From: Purshia tridentata
Taxonomy: Eukaryota; Streptophyta; Magnoliopsida; Rosales; Rosaceae
DNA length: 64,000 nucleotides
Reading direction: 5' to 3'
NCBI GenBank assembly: GCA_003254885.1
Contig: QANT01009325.1
Span: 54,632-118,631 of the forward strand
The notes beneath the pieces were generated by a model. It worked only from the letters and a program-made list of their open reading frames with translations. It did not search any database and had not been told where the DNA came from. The position numbers and the translations under genes were made by a program. Shown here piece after piece: positions 35,645-45,736 of the stretch. Position 1 is the stretch's first letter; each line of letters opens with the position of its first letter.

Positions 35645-36901
35645 GCTTCCTGGGTCTTGTTAATTGTAAAAGCTCCAGATGGGTTTCAGATAATGGAGTG
35701 TTTTCACTATCCACTACACATATATATATTCTCTCATTGTTAATTACTAATTAGTGTTATTAGAAAGAAATTAATCTGAAATATACAACGTGCATGCTAG
35801 GTAGAAATCTTAATATAAGAAATGCGTACGTAGTGCGATATATGCTCTGTTCTACTTTTTGTGGCATGTATAAACATAATGATCAACCAGGTAACAGTTT
35901 TGCAGTTCTGTAAATATTGCATAAATTACAAAACTGCATATATGCATTTTTCAGTAAGTGGTCATGCTACGTTTACGTGCGATTTTTAAAAATTTATTGA
36001 CATATTATATACATATTTCAAATAAAGTTTACAATAATTAAAGTCATTATCATGCTCAAATGATGAAATGATGAAATGATGAAAGTGATTTACCTCTCAC
36101 TAACCACCACGCACGTCTTTTTTGGTTTCTCCCAATCGGTGCAATTTGATTGAGATGATATTCTTGTAGTGCTGTACACTGTAGAGTATACGTGGTCCAC
36201 GTGCTGGACACAGATCCAACTCATGAGTCATGAATGCATGTACTTTTCATTGTTCAATATCTATCGTACCAATAATATCGGTCCCTAAATGCCATTGTTG
36301 GTTTGTGGGCTTTATTTTAGTGCTTTTTCGGGCCTTATGCAGTCTTGCTGTGTGGGCCTGTTCTTTTAAGCCCTGGGTTATCTTGTTTTGTTGCTAGTAA
36401 ATTTTTCCTATTACAATGTTCTGAATCTTCTGATGCTAAACAGTAAAGTAATGTTATATTGTCCATTCCTATATTACAAGCCACTTAAAATCATGATGCA
36501 AGACTTGATTTAGCTTTTTTCGTCTTTTCCTTTGCCTTTTGAAAATTCAACATCAGCTTAAAAATTCTAGGTGCAAAATGGTGAAGACCTGCTCACAAAA
36601 TGCATAAGGTAATTTAAACTTATCCAAAAAAGTAAAGAGAAAAGTACATAGGCTTTGTTTCTTACAAGCAAGGAGTGTAATTTCGGTGAAATTTCGCCGA
36701 AATTATCGTTTTAATTTCCATCGAAATCGAAATTACATTCCTTGCTTACAAGTTACAATGAAGATGAAACGAAAACACAACATGCTGGTGTTATTAATAA
36801 CAAACCCACTTAAAGTCGTCGAGTCATCATGGAAGACTTGATTTAGACTTTTTTTTTTTTCTTCAGGGTTTTGAAAATTGAACATTTGCTTAACTTCGAT
36901 A
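35645..36901. other. Promoter of unit D and 3' flank of unit E
   Basis: AT-rich, no gene. It contains one short MITE (36669-36744) in the 3' flank of unit E. A small triple repeat (atgatgaaatgatgaaatga) lies near 36060-36080. Confidence 0.5.
36669..36744. mobile_element. 76-bp MITE with perfect 8-bp target-site duplication
   Basis: Flanked by cttacaag at 36661-36668 and 36745-36752. Terminal inverted repeats: caaggagtgtaatttcg at the left end and cgaaattacattccttg at the right, differing by one base. The middle is also self-complementary (gaaatttcgccgaaatt). Very short; non-coding. The 8-bp duplication fits hAT-type mobilisation. Confidence 0.8.
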
Positions 36902-37725
36902 TTAATTATTCTTCGCCATTTGAGTGTGTGTCTTCCCATCAAGTTTGGCCTTCAAGGAATTCCTCAGATATTCTCCATATTTGACTTTCTTGTACTTCTT
37001 AAGGTACGTTGATGACTCCACCATATGATCAAATGGTTCAACTTCAACATCGTCATGTGGATAAAAAAATGATACATAAGATAACCTCGCCTTGCTTTCG
37101 TTTGTCACAGCTCTGTGTTCAATGCTCTTGTACTTTCCATTACTCAAGATCTGTCATACCAATAATGAATGTGAAGTTTAATGATAGTTAAGTATAGTCC
37201 AGTTCAGTTTAGTATTAAAAGTTCCATCTTAGTAAAACAAACGCATGAAGTTCTTAATCTACTTAATTATAGATCGCGTACCTCAATAACATCTCCAAGG
37301 TTCACAACAAGAGCGTTTGGGATTGGCTTGACTGTCACCCATTTTTCTCCTTGTAGAATTTGTAATCCGGAAACATTGTCTTCTTGCATAAGAATGATTA
37401 TGGTGCTCGCGTCCAGTGTTTTCAGATGCAAAAGCGTGAGGCGAGGCGTTTTCGGTCTCACATCGCAAGGCGTAAGCCTTGAGGCGTTAATGCGTAAGCC
37501 TTTCGAGCCTCAAAATATTATAATATAAAAATTATAAAAAAAATATAATATAGCTAAACAATAAATTTCATTCATACATAATAATCATTCATAAACATAT
37601 AAAATTTAACATCATCTATAGACATATAAAATTCAACATCATCCAACTTAAATACGAATCCAAACAAGTAAAATGATATAACAAGATCATTCACAAAATA
37701 TAGGAAAAGCAATCCCAAAAGATTA

Positions 37726-38298
37726 AATCACTTCATTCATCCCACTCGTCATCACAAATATCATTCAAACTAACATCACTATCATCTTTATCCAATGAAT
37801 CAATGTGGGAAGGGGGAAGTGCACTATCAAATTGAAGAGGAGCTTCAAGTTCTATCTTATCATCTTCATCAACAAGAATTGGCTTTTTTCGACCCGTGAT
37901 TAGGGCCTTGAGTTTTCCACGATCCCTACCTACATATAAAATTGAAATTTGAAGTTAGAAAACAATTTACTAATAATTTAATGGTTAAAAATTTGTAGTC
38001 TTTCATCCATAATTAATTTCCTTTTAAATTTAGTACTTACACAAGCTTTCACAACTTCTTTGTTTATTTGGAGCCGAAGAGGAACTAGCATGAGTAGTAG
38101 GCAAATGGTGAATAGGCTCTTGAGAATGAGCCTCGAGAGGACTTTGGTACAAGGTCTTATTCCTTTGTGAGTATGAGCTAAGTGCTCTTTCAGCCTAGAA
38201 ATACTCCCACTACATTGTTGATCACAAAACTTGCACCTGATATATTTTTCCCCACTAACCTCCTTTGCATACTTCCAACAAAAATCAGTTCTACTCAT
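37726..38298 (-). pseudogene. Remnant hAT transposase: BED zinc finger plus acidic tail
   Basis: A frame from the ATG at 38298 gives MSRTDFCWKYAKEVSGEKY then CKFCDQQCSGSISRLKEHLA with HTH, a BED-type zinc finger (CxxC and HxxxxH-like). After a splice-like gap, the minus strand at about 37925-37730 reads an acidic stretch ending SLNDICDDEWDE and a stop. The RNase-H-like transposase core and the hAT dimerisation domain are absent. It is a decayed piece of a transposase, kept inside the non-autonomous element. Confidence 0.75.
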
Positions 38299-38449
38299 GA
38301 TTCAAGCACAACTCAAGTTTACTCAACACCTATATATAACAGAATGCCCAACAATATTGATCACTTAACAAACAATATCAAAATAAAATGCACATAAATA
38401 TATTAAATAATTTAGAGATATATAATTAGGGAATTATAACACATACTGT

Positions 38450-38775
38450 CAACAACCCAGCTGCTCTCCACGCCTAGCTGCTCGCTGCCCAACCAGTTGC
38501 TTGCTGCCCAGCCCAGTTGCTCGCCGCCCAGCCCAGCTGCTTGCCGCCCAGCCCAGCTGATCGCCGCCCAGCCTAGCTGCTCTCCCAGTCGTGCCCAGCT
38601 TAGCTGCTCTCCCAGTAGCGCCCAGCCCAGCTGCTGTCCAAGTCGTCACCCACCCAGCTGCTGTCCAAGTCGTCGTCCAAGTCGCCGTCCAGCCCAGTCC
38701 AATAGCTCTCCAAGTCGCTGCCCACCTAGCTGCTGTCCAAGTCGCCGTCCAAGTCGCCGCCTACCCAGCTGCTGC
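38450..38775. repeat. GC-rich minisatellite inside the hAT element
   Basis: About 14 degenerate units of 20-24 bp built on gcccagctgctcgccgccca-like sequence, later units changing to agctgctgtccaagtcg. Base composition is far from the AT-rich surroundings. It yields open frames in several phases (Ala/Pro/Ser/Gln repeats), which are a by-product of the repeat, not genes. Confidence 0.85.
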
Positions 38776-40778
38776 TGCCGACTAGAAGATGAGACTAGGT
38801 TACAGATCTAAACTTCAAGAATGAGTGAGTGCAGGAGTGATGAAGGGTCATAAGCCACCAGTCCAAACGCATCGTTTTGGGCTGTCAAATTTTTTTTTAA
38901 AAAAAAGCGCTAGATGCATTGCACCTCACGCCTTTGACGCACCAGCGAGGCAAGGCGTACGCTTCAAGCAAAGGCGTTGCGCCTCTCAGGACTTTTGTCG
39001 AACAGGTGGAGTGCCCTGGGCAGCCTGCCACTGCCTTGCTCTGATGCGCGCCTTGAGGCGCGCCTGGTGCTCGCCTCTGAAAACACTGCTCGCGTCCGAG
39101 TGTGGACTTAGACCTAGTACTTTATCAGGCATGCGGCATGGAGGATACTAGTTCATCCGAAAACCTTGGACCAACTCTTTATGCAGTCCAAGAAGAGCTT
39201 CCTTTTCCATCCCCATAATCAAAGATAGAGACCTTAGGATCGCCTCTCCAACTTTTCTAACTTCACTAGAATATGGCTCAATAGCCTCCCTTCACCAATA
39301 ATCAACAAATTAAACGTTAGAGACTTAGAGTTTGATAAGCTCGGCTGTACACGTGTGGGTGATCTTAAATCATTGATGATTATGAAGTCAAAACTCATCA
39401 ACGATTATCAATCACCCACCTGTGTAATTTGTATAGATCAACAACTAATATTTTCAAATTTCAAGAAACAATACTCTTTTAGAAACATACTTGAACCCCT
39501 TTGGTGTGGTTGGCCAAAACATGAGCTTTTCTATAGTGGGATGGGTGAACTACGAGCATAATTATGTTGGACCAGTCCAGTATCTGGTCTTCAGAAACCA
39601 CATAGGCATTCCCATAGCCTTGTATGTCATCTGATGGCATTTTAATCTTATTCTTTTCTTCTAAGGGAAGATCACAGAACTTGGCCGCAGCATCCTTAAT
39701 GCCCTGCAACACTTCTATTGCCACTCCATGATTTACTACCTGAAAAGTTTATTATTTAATATAATATCAATCAAGATATGAGCTAATACTGCTAGGGATC
39801 CCAAATTTGTTTAACAAATAGGTATCAAATGATGTCGCATAATTCTATAATTGATTCTTAAGTGGGTTTACTCTAAGTTCATATATTTATAACAAGTGAA
39901 ATACTGACATCTATACCATAAAATTATATTCTCTATGATGAAATACCTGAAAGAATCCCCATTGTTGGCAAGCCAGGTCCAGTTTTTGAACCTCCTCCTT
40001 GTTCCCTCTTGAGAGGAGAGAGAGATCAATGATAGGAATCTCAGAAGAAAGAAGACAATTAGTGTCTGCACTCTTTGGGATGTTTGGTTGATTCCTAAGG
40101 TATCTTTCAGGGACCTGAAAAGGATCATTCCTTATAATTTCTTGAATATTTGGTACTGGCAGAGATGAGGCATAAGTTGGTGCTTCCTCCACTTGCATTG
40201 ATGCCATAACTTCCTTAATTCTTCGACCCTTCAGTTTTAAGGCCAGAGCTTTATAGAGTACGTACCTAAATGCTCTTTGCTTAATTAGGTTTGTTTTTAA
40301 GTTGAGGTGGATCTTCTTCTTCCATGATTTAAAGATTCCGTTGTTGTACCCTTCTGCTTTGTGAGAAATTATTTGTGAGTGTTGTTATATCCTCAATATC
40401 CGAGCTAGGTAGATTTGTATAAAACTTTTTATTCTTTTGTTATTAGTTTTCTTATAAATAAATCCCTAATTCATAGAATTTTTTACTTATTGAAAGGGGG
40501 AAACTTTTTTTTTTTTTCAATAAGAAAATTTATTAAAAAAGACTTAAACATTGACCTATGTGTCAAATCATGATACGTATTATGAGTTGTGTCAATGTGC
40601 CCCTTTAACTTTAATTTTGAAGCCAATTTGCCCATTCGATTAGTCTAATTATATTTTTCATCATGTTTATGAAGTTGTTTGAAATCTTTGTACTTGCATG
40701 TAATATTACATGTAGAATTAATGATGAATTTATCTTTGAAAAAGTGATATCGAATTGACAGAACTAGCATTTTGGCAT

Positions 40779-41050
40779 TAGTGTTTTCAAATGCAAAAGC
40801 ATGAGATGAGGTGTTTTTGATCTCACAAGATGAGGCGTAAGCCTTGATATGTTAATGCTAAGCCTTTCAAGCCTCAAAATATTATAATACAAAAGATTAA
40901 AGCAAAATATAATATTTAAACAATACCATATAACTAAACAAATATAATATACTTGAACAATACTAATATTATAGCTAAAAAATATGATATATATCTCCCC
41001 ACTAACCTCTTTTTTATAGTTCCAACAAAATTCAATTATTCTCCACTAAA
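40779..41050. mobile_element. Diverged, truncated relative of the hAT element
   Basis: Begins tagtgttttcaaatgcaaaa and follows the left end of the element at 37414 (gaggcgtaagccttga, then agcctcaaaatattataata), then jumps to a match to its BED region (ccccactaacct, then ttccaacaaaa). No right terminal repeat or target-site duplication is visible. It is an older, internally deleted copy of the same family. Confidence 0.75.
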
Positions 41051-41154
41051 TATAAGACACCTAATTGTATTTTTTGTTTTTTTAAATAAATTAATCATGC
41101 CTAATATAATGTTAAGTTGTTAACTCTTTTGTTGTATGTAACATACTAATTAAA

Positions 41155-41444
41155 GGTTTGTTTGGCACTATTTCTTAGAAGCGCTTTTATTTAGTAGCGT
41201 TTTTGCTAAAAGTGGTTCTATAAAGAAGCACATATAAATTTTTATAAAAATTTTAAGTGGTTTATGCAAAAGCACTTGAAGTGCTTCTTAATAAAAACAC
41301 TTATCAGGTGCTTTTCAAAAAATCTCTTAAAAGCGTTTTTATAATCCAAAAGCACTTATCTATATTTCTGCCAAACGCTATCAAAATCACTTTTACTAAT
41401 CTAAAAGCGCTTTTAGCAATTCTAAAAACACTGCCAAACGAGCC
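41155..41444. mobile_element. 290-bp MITE with ggYtYgtttggca terminal repeats
   Basis: Left end ggtttgtttggca and right end tgccaaacgagcc form inverted repeats with two mismatches. The interior is full of complementary agcgctttta/taaaagcgct and aagcacttg motifs, so it can fold into a long hairpin. No target-site duplication is clear. The terminal sequence resembles widespread plant hAT-like MITEs. It lies between units E and F. Confidence 0.65.
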
Positions 41445-41747
41445 ATAAGTTGACAATGTACCTTTATATGCCGAGCATAATATATTTTCTGGTTAAATAC
41501 GTACATTAACATTATTTTAATGTAAAGGTTTTAACTCTTGTGTTGTGTCCTCTCTGTTCGCTAGGCTCATGCATTTTGGTTTTTGTGTTAGTTGAGATGC
41601 TGTTGTAGCCAATGATGAGAAGCAACATACATATCGACTTTGTCTATTTTGCATCTTTTTATATTCTTAATTAGGGCAACAATGTTTAATAATAATAACC
41701 TTACAGAATAAATTTTTTTTTATCCGATTAAAGAATAATATATACAT

Positions 41748-41784
41748 GCCGGACTTCATATTCTGATCTTATTCGAAGTCCGGC
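41748..41784. other. Perfect 10-bp inverted repeat with 17-base loop
   Basis: gccggacttc at 41748-41757 pairs with gaagtccggc at 41775-41784. GC-rich stem in AT-rich DNA, flanked by tatatacat and atatatat. Could be a tiny transposon footprint or a transcript hairpin. No neighbouring gene uses it obviously. Confidence 0.6.
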
Positions 41785-42626
41785 AGAAAAATGAAGGATA
41801 TATATTTGTTTATAAAACTATGTTGAACAAGTGTGATGTATATTTGGATAAAATGACAAATGTTTTCTTTTCTGTTTGTTAATTAATTTTAAGGAAGCCG
41901 AAATTCCCTTTTACCCTTGGTTTGTTAAAGAAAAATTAGAAATAACCAGCCACCTTAGCTACAATCGTCCTTTGTTGTGGACTTGTCTAATTGACCCAAT
42001 GGACTGGTTGATGTCCAATTATCATGCATAATCGTATAATCGTAACACCATTGTGTAACAAAAATTCACTTATTATAATACGAATGAAAGCTATAGTTAT
42101 ACATAATACTTTTTCTCCGTTAAAAACCTAATTAATGTCTTTAATCTTCATTCATTTAATTTTTTTAATGCTGCTCTATTTTTTGCTGACTAATTAATAC
42201 TATTTCATCTTTTTATTCTTGATCTATCCTAATTTTATTTGTTTCTAACAGGTAGATCTCCTAAAGGAGAGTAGACGCCCCATCTTCTAATCATAAAAAA
42301 AAAAAANAAAAAAAAAAAAAACAAGAAGTGGATCCGAATCTATATCTTTCTATTTTCTGCACCGAAAAACGTTATATTTGTTAAGGTTTTAGGGTTTGCT
42401 AATTGAATTAGCTATTGCTCTTCGTTGTACAAAATGCATAAAGATTATTTTACTTGACCAACAAAAGAGGAGTGATATAATTTGTTGCTTACAGCGACAA
42501 AGAAACTAGAAACAACATGCTTGACGTTATGTATATATTATAAATAACAAGCCCACTTAAAGTGATCATCGTGGAAGACTTGATTTAATTTTTTCTTCTG
42601 GGTTTGAAAATTGAAAATATATCTGA

Positions 42627-44158
42627 TTAATTTCCAATCTTCGCCATTTGGGTGTGTGCCTTTCCCACCAGTTTTGCCTTTAAGGCATTAATCAGATATT
42701 GACCAAAGTTGACTTTCTTGTACATCTGAGGGGACCTTGATGATACCAGATGCTGAAATGGTTCAACTTCCACATCGACATGCGGAAAAATAAATGATGC
42801 ATAAGATATCCTCGATTTGCTTTCAGATGTCACAGCTCTATGTTCAATGCTCTTGTACTTCCCATTACTCCATATCTAAAAATGAAGTTGAAAGAAAATT
42901 ATATCAATTAGTAAGTACAAATTGAAATAATAATCGGTGTTTCTAGTATTTTTTTATTATAGTTGGATGAGGAACAATATACCTCAATCGCATCTCCAAC
43001 ATTCACGACGAGAGCATTTGGGATTGGGGTGACTGGCACCCATTTTCCATCTTTTCGAATATGTAATCCAGTAACATTGTCGTCTTGCATAAGTATGGTT
43101 ATGGTGCCTGTGTCCGAGTGTGGACCTAGACCTAGTACTTTATCAGGCATGGAACATGGAGGATAGTAGTTCACTCGTAAAAATTGCTGCAACTGTTGAT
43201 GTTGTCCAAGAAGAGCATCCTTCTCCATCCCCATAATTAAAGATATAGAGCTTAGGATCTCCTCTCCAACTCTTTTAACTTCACTTGAATATGCCTCAGT
43301 AGCCTCCCTTCACCAACACAACATTTATCAATGATAGAGAAATATTGGGTTTCATTTTCATTTCTAAACAGCTCGGTCGACATTTCGACATTTTAGTGGA
43401 ATCAAACTCGATAAATGGCATCCCAATTCAAGGCATAATATGAATGCCTCATTTTGATTCTCCATTTTGACACATTTATAATGATATTTTTCTTCGGTAT
43501 CAACAAAAAGTATACAACATGAATTAGATTTAGAAACATACTTGAATCCCTTTGGTGAGGTTGGCCAAAACTTGAGCTTCCTATATTGCGATGGATAAAG
43601 AGTGAGAAACAGTGCGTCAGACCAGTCCAATGGGTGGCCTTCGGTAGCCACATAGGTGTGCCCGTAGCCATGAAATTCATCTGATGGCATTTTAATCTTA
43701 TTCTTCTCTTCAAAGGGAAGCTCAAAGAACTTGGCTGCCGCATCCTTCATGCCCTGCAACACTTGTGTTTCCACTCCATGATTTACCACCTGTATTCAAA
43801 GAGTTTTTTTTTTTAACTTGAAATTAAACTGTCTGTAAAGTTCATATACAATTGTACTTGTATATACTCTGAATGATGATTAATAAAATACCTGAAAGAA
43901 ACCCCATTCTTGGCAAGCCTGGTCCAGTTTTTGAAGCTCCTCCTTGTGCCCTTCTGAGAGCAGAGAAAGATCAATGATAGGAATCTCACAAGACAGATGG
44001 CAAGTATCTTTATTAGTAATACTCTTTGAGTTGTCTTCTTCACTCCTTATAAGGAATCTTTCAGGGACATGCAAAGGGTCATTCCTTACCAGTTCTTGAA
44101 CATTTGGTACTACTGGAAGAGATTGAACATTTGCCATGTCATCAGGGTTTGAACTCAT
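42627..44158 (-). CDS. 2-Oxoglutarate/Fe(II) dioxygenase unit F (SRG1/NCS1-like), intact
   Basis: Four exons: 44158-43892, 43789-43542, 43307-42983 and 42875-42627, giving 362 residues. N-terminus MSSNPDDMANVQSLPVV, then VPNVQELVRND, DIOX_N region IPIIDLSLLSEGHKEEL and WGFFQVVNHGV. Iron ligands are in [16 protein letters not shown] and SIEHRAV; the RxS is in SRISY. It ends AKIGN. Exon 2 (YVATEGHPLDWSDALFLTLY) and exon 3 (HQQLQQFLRVNYYPPC) are closest to unit D, so D and F form one pair and A, B and C another. It is the rightmost member of the array and next to the thaumatin gene. Substrate is unknown. Confidence 0.93.
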
Positions 44159-44892
44159 GTTTCCTTCCTTGAGCTTGTTCTAAATTAATGCTCCAGGTGG
44201 GTTGGCTTCAATGGAGCAGGAGGAGATATATCTATTTAAGAGGTCGGGGTTGGGTTGCTTTAGTGAATCTTTTTTGGGTGTGCAGAGATGTGAGAAAGAG
44301 GCTATATATGTGTTGTCTCTTTGTGTTAGTACTAGTTAGAAATCTGAATATTGAACGTGTTAGGTGGAAACCTGAATATAAAATAGCGTTGGTGCTATAC
44401 ACGCATGCTTTAATTTATTCTTACTCCACAATATATAATAATGTCCTGTATCTCTCCATCAATTGCTAATTGTTTTGGATTAAATGCTTAACTTTTACAC
44501 TGACCATGTAACAGTTCTGTACTCATGACCTTCAAAGAGATGGCGACTGAGCTCAGGGGTGGAGTGAAGTGATCTAAGGCCCAAGAGGGCTTCAGTTCTG
44601 TACTCTAAATTAATGGTCCAGGTGGGTTTCAGATGGGTTGGCTACTTAAATTGGATCAGAGAATGAATGTTAAACTAAAGTCATTTTATATAATTGGGCA
44701 AATTACATTAAACTAGGACATTACACAGCAGACACATTCAAGTAGCCCTTCAAGAAACTAATGTCCCCTGCGCTGCTCCATTTCTAACAGATCATAAATT
44801 CAAGTATAGAATAGTACTACAAAAGCCATTGGCTTCATTGCAAAGCCATATATACGACAATCATGTCTACAATCCCCTTCTACCAATGTTGC
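44159..44892. other. Promoter of unit F and 3' flank of the thaumatin gene
   Basis: No gene. A short duplicated phrase is present: ttaatgctccaggtgggttggctt at 44184-44208 is echoed by ttaatggtccaggtgggttt at 44612-44631, suggesting a local rearrangement. Confidence 0.45.
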
Positions 44893-45736
44893 TCATTGGG
44901 GAGGGCAGAAAGTGATGACATACCGCGAAGCCCTGCATTTGTTTAGGCTGGAAGAGTCATCAAAAGCATAGCTATAAGCCCTGGGGCATATGGCCTTAAA
45001 AAGATGTGCAAAAAGAGTAGGCTTGCAAGTGTTTGGGTTTGCATAGCTTCCTGTGCAGCAATACTTAGCAGATTGCATGGCCAAGCAGGCACTCTTACAC
45101 CCCACAACCCTGCCTCCTCTCCTCACTTCAAGTGCTGATGGGCAGCAGATGTTCAAATCAGCCTCACATGAAGCAACACCACAGCCTATGCCACCCCCAA
45201 CAGGCTTCATTGACACAGGTAAATTGAATCCATCAACCAAGCTCACATCATAGAAATGCAGGGGTGAAGTTGATGATCCAAGTGTCATTTCAACCACGGT
45301 GGCTGGAGGCACACCCCCCTTTCCTTGGCAATGCAACTGGCCGAAACAATCGCCGGTCTCACAATTGCCTTTCCCATTACTGTCAAAAGAACAACCTTGC
45401 CTGCCCCATATCCTTCCTGACCATTTTTCAGGCACATCAAGAACTACTTCTTCACCACTGCCAAGATGGAAACCGCCACTTTGGGGAGTGGCTAGGCCTG
45501 CACTGCCAAGTATACCAGGCCATATACTCTCATTGCAGTTGTTGACTAGAATGAGTTGAGCTCCATCTGCAACAAAACCCCTAATTAATTAAAAACCCAA
45601 AAAGAAAAAAGTATAGAGCATTAATGAATAGAGTAGAACAAATACATAGTTACATAGAAGAAGGAGATGGAGAATTACTTGTGATTGAAAGAGAGGTTAA
45701 CAGACAGAATATGAAGAGAAAAGAGGAAGTTGGCAT
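44893..45736 (-). CDS. Thaumatin-like protein (PR-5 family)
   Basis: Secreted, disulfide-rich protein of the PR-5 family; members bind or cut beta-glucans and act in defence or ripening. Two exons, 45736-45679 (signal peptide) and 45566-44893, giving 243 residues. The signature region around [10 protein letters not shown] is [13 protein letters not shown], with GNCETGDC after it. The acidic-cleft residues typical of the family appear in the context [12 protein letters not shown] count 17 cysteines instead of the usual 16; the extra one is in NICCPSAL, where relatives have a single C. The carboxy end is [10 protein letters not shown]. The location between the SSR1-like gene and Fes1 matches At5g02140 in Arabidopsis. 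A TATA-like cttatatata lies about 105 bp upstream. Confidence 0.93.

Larger units (their letters stand above)
37414..39088. mobile_element. Non-autonomous hAT transposon, 1675 bp, inserted in unit E exon 3
   Basis: Perfect terminal inverted repeat cagtgttttcaga at 37414-37426 and its complement tctgaaaacactg at 39076-39088. The 8-bp target-site duplication ctcgcgtc is at 37406-37413 and 39089-39096; removing the element and one copy restores the sequence found in units B and D. TIR type and duplication length identify the hAT superfamily. Inside, on the minus strand, are remnants of a transposase (BED zinc finger and an acidic carboxy end), but the catalytic middle is missing, so it cannot move itself. 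It also carries a GC-rich minisatellite. The ends are rich in gaggcg/cgcctc motifs. Confidence 0.92.
36902..40207 (-). pseudogene. Dioxygenase unit E, SRG1/NCS1-like, split by a hAT element
   Basis: Exons: 40207-39947, 39739-39491, 39289-37282 (interrupted by the element at 37414-39088) and 37150-36902. Exon 1 is intact (MASMQVEEAP...) and so is exon 4, apart from Trp to Leu at its start. Exon 2 carries one extra T in 39527-39530, which shifts the frame after HYRK. Exon 3 has a TAG at 39148-39150 where the other copies have Tyr (NYYPP), and the 1.7-kb transposon is inserted immediately before the iron-binding HxD codons. The HxD, the exon 4 His and the RxS are all still present, so the lesions look younger than those of unit C. 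Confidence 0.92.
40208..42626. other. Spacer between units E and F
   Basis: The longest spacer in the array, free of genes. It contains the truncated hAT relative, the 290-bp MITE, a 10-bp hairpin (41748-41784) and an A run with one undetermined base (N at 42307). The left edge is the promoter of unit E, with TATAAAG on the minus strand near 40250. Confidence 0.6.

Noticed and set aside
38449-38811. Ala/Pro/Ser-rich open frames on both strands
   Set aside because: They result from the GC-rich minisatellite inside the hAT element; several phases are open at once.
37414-39088. Mutator-like element with 10-bp duplication
   Set aside because: Shifting the ends by one base gives a perfect CAGTG-type TIR with an 8-bp duplication, and the internal BED finger is typical of hAT.
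27129-44158. A biosynthetic gene cluster with mixed enzyme classes
   Set aside because: Only one enzyme family is present in the array; neighbours are conserved household genes, so this is tandem duplication and not a multi-enzyme pathway cluster.
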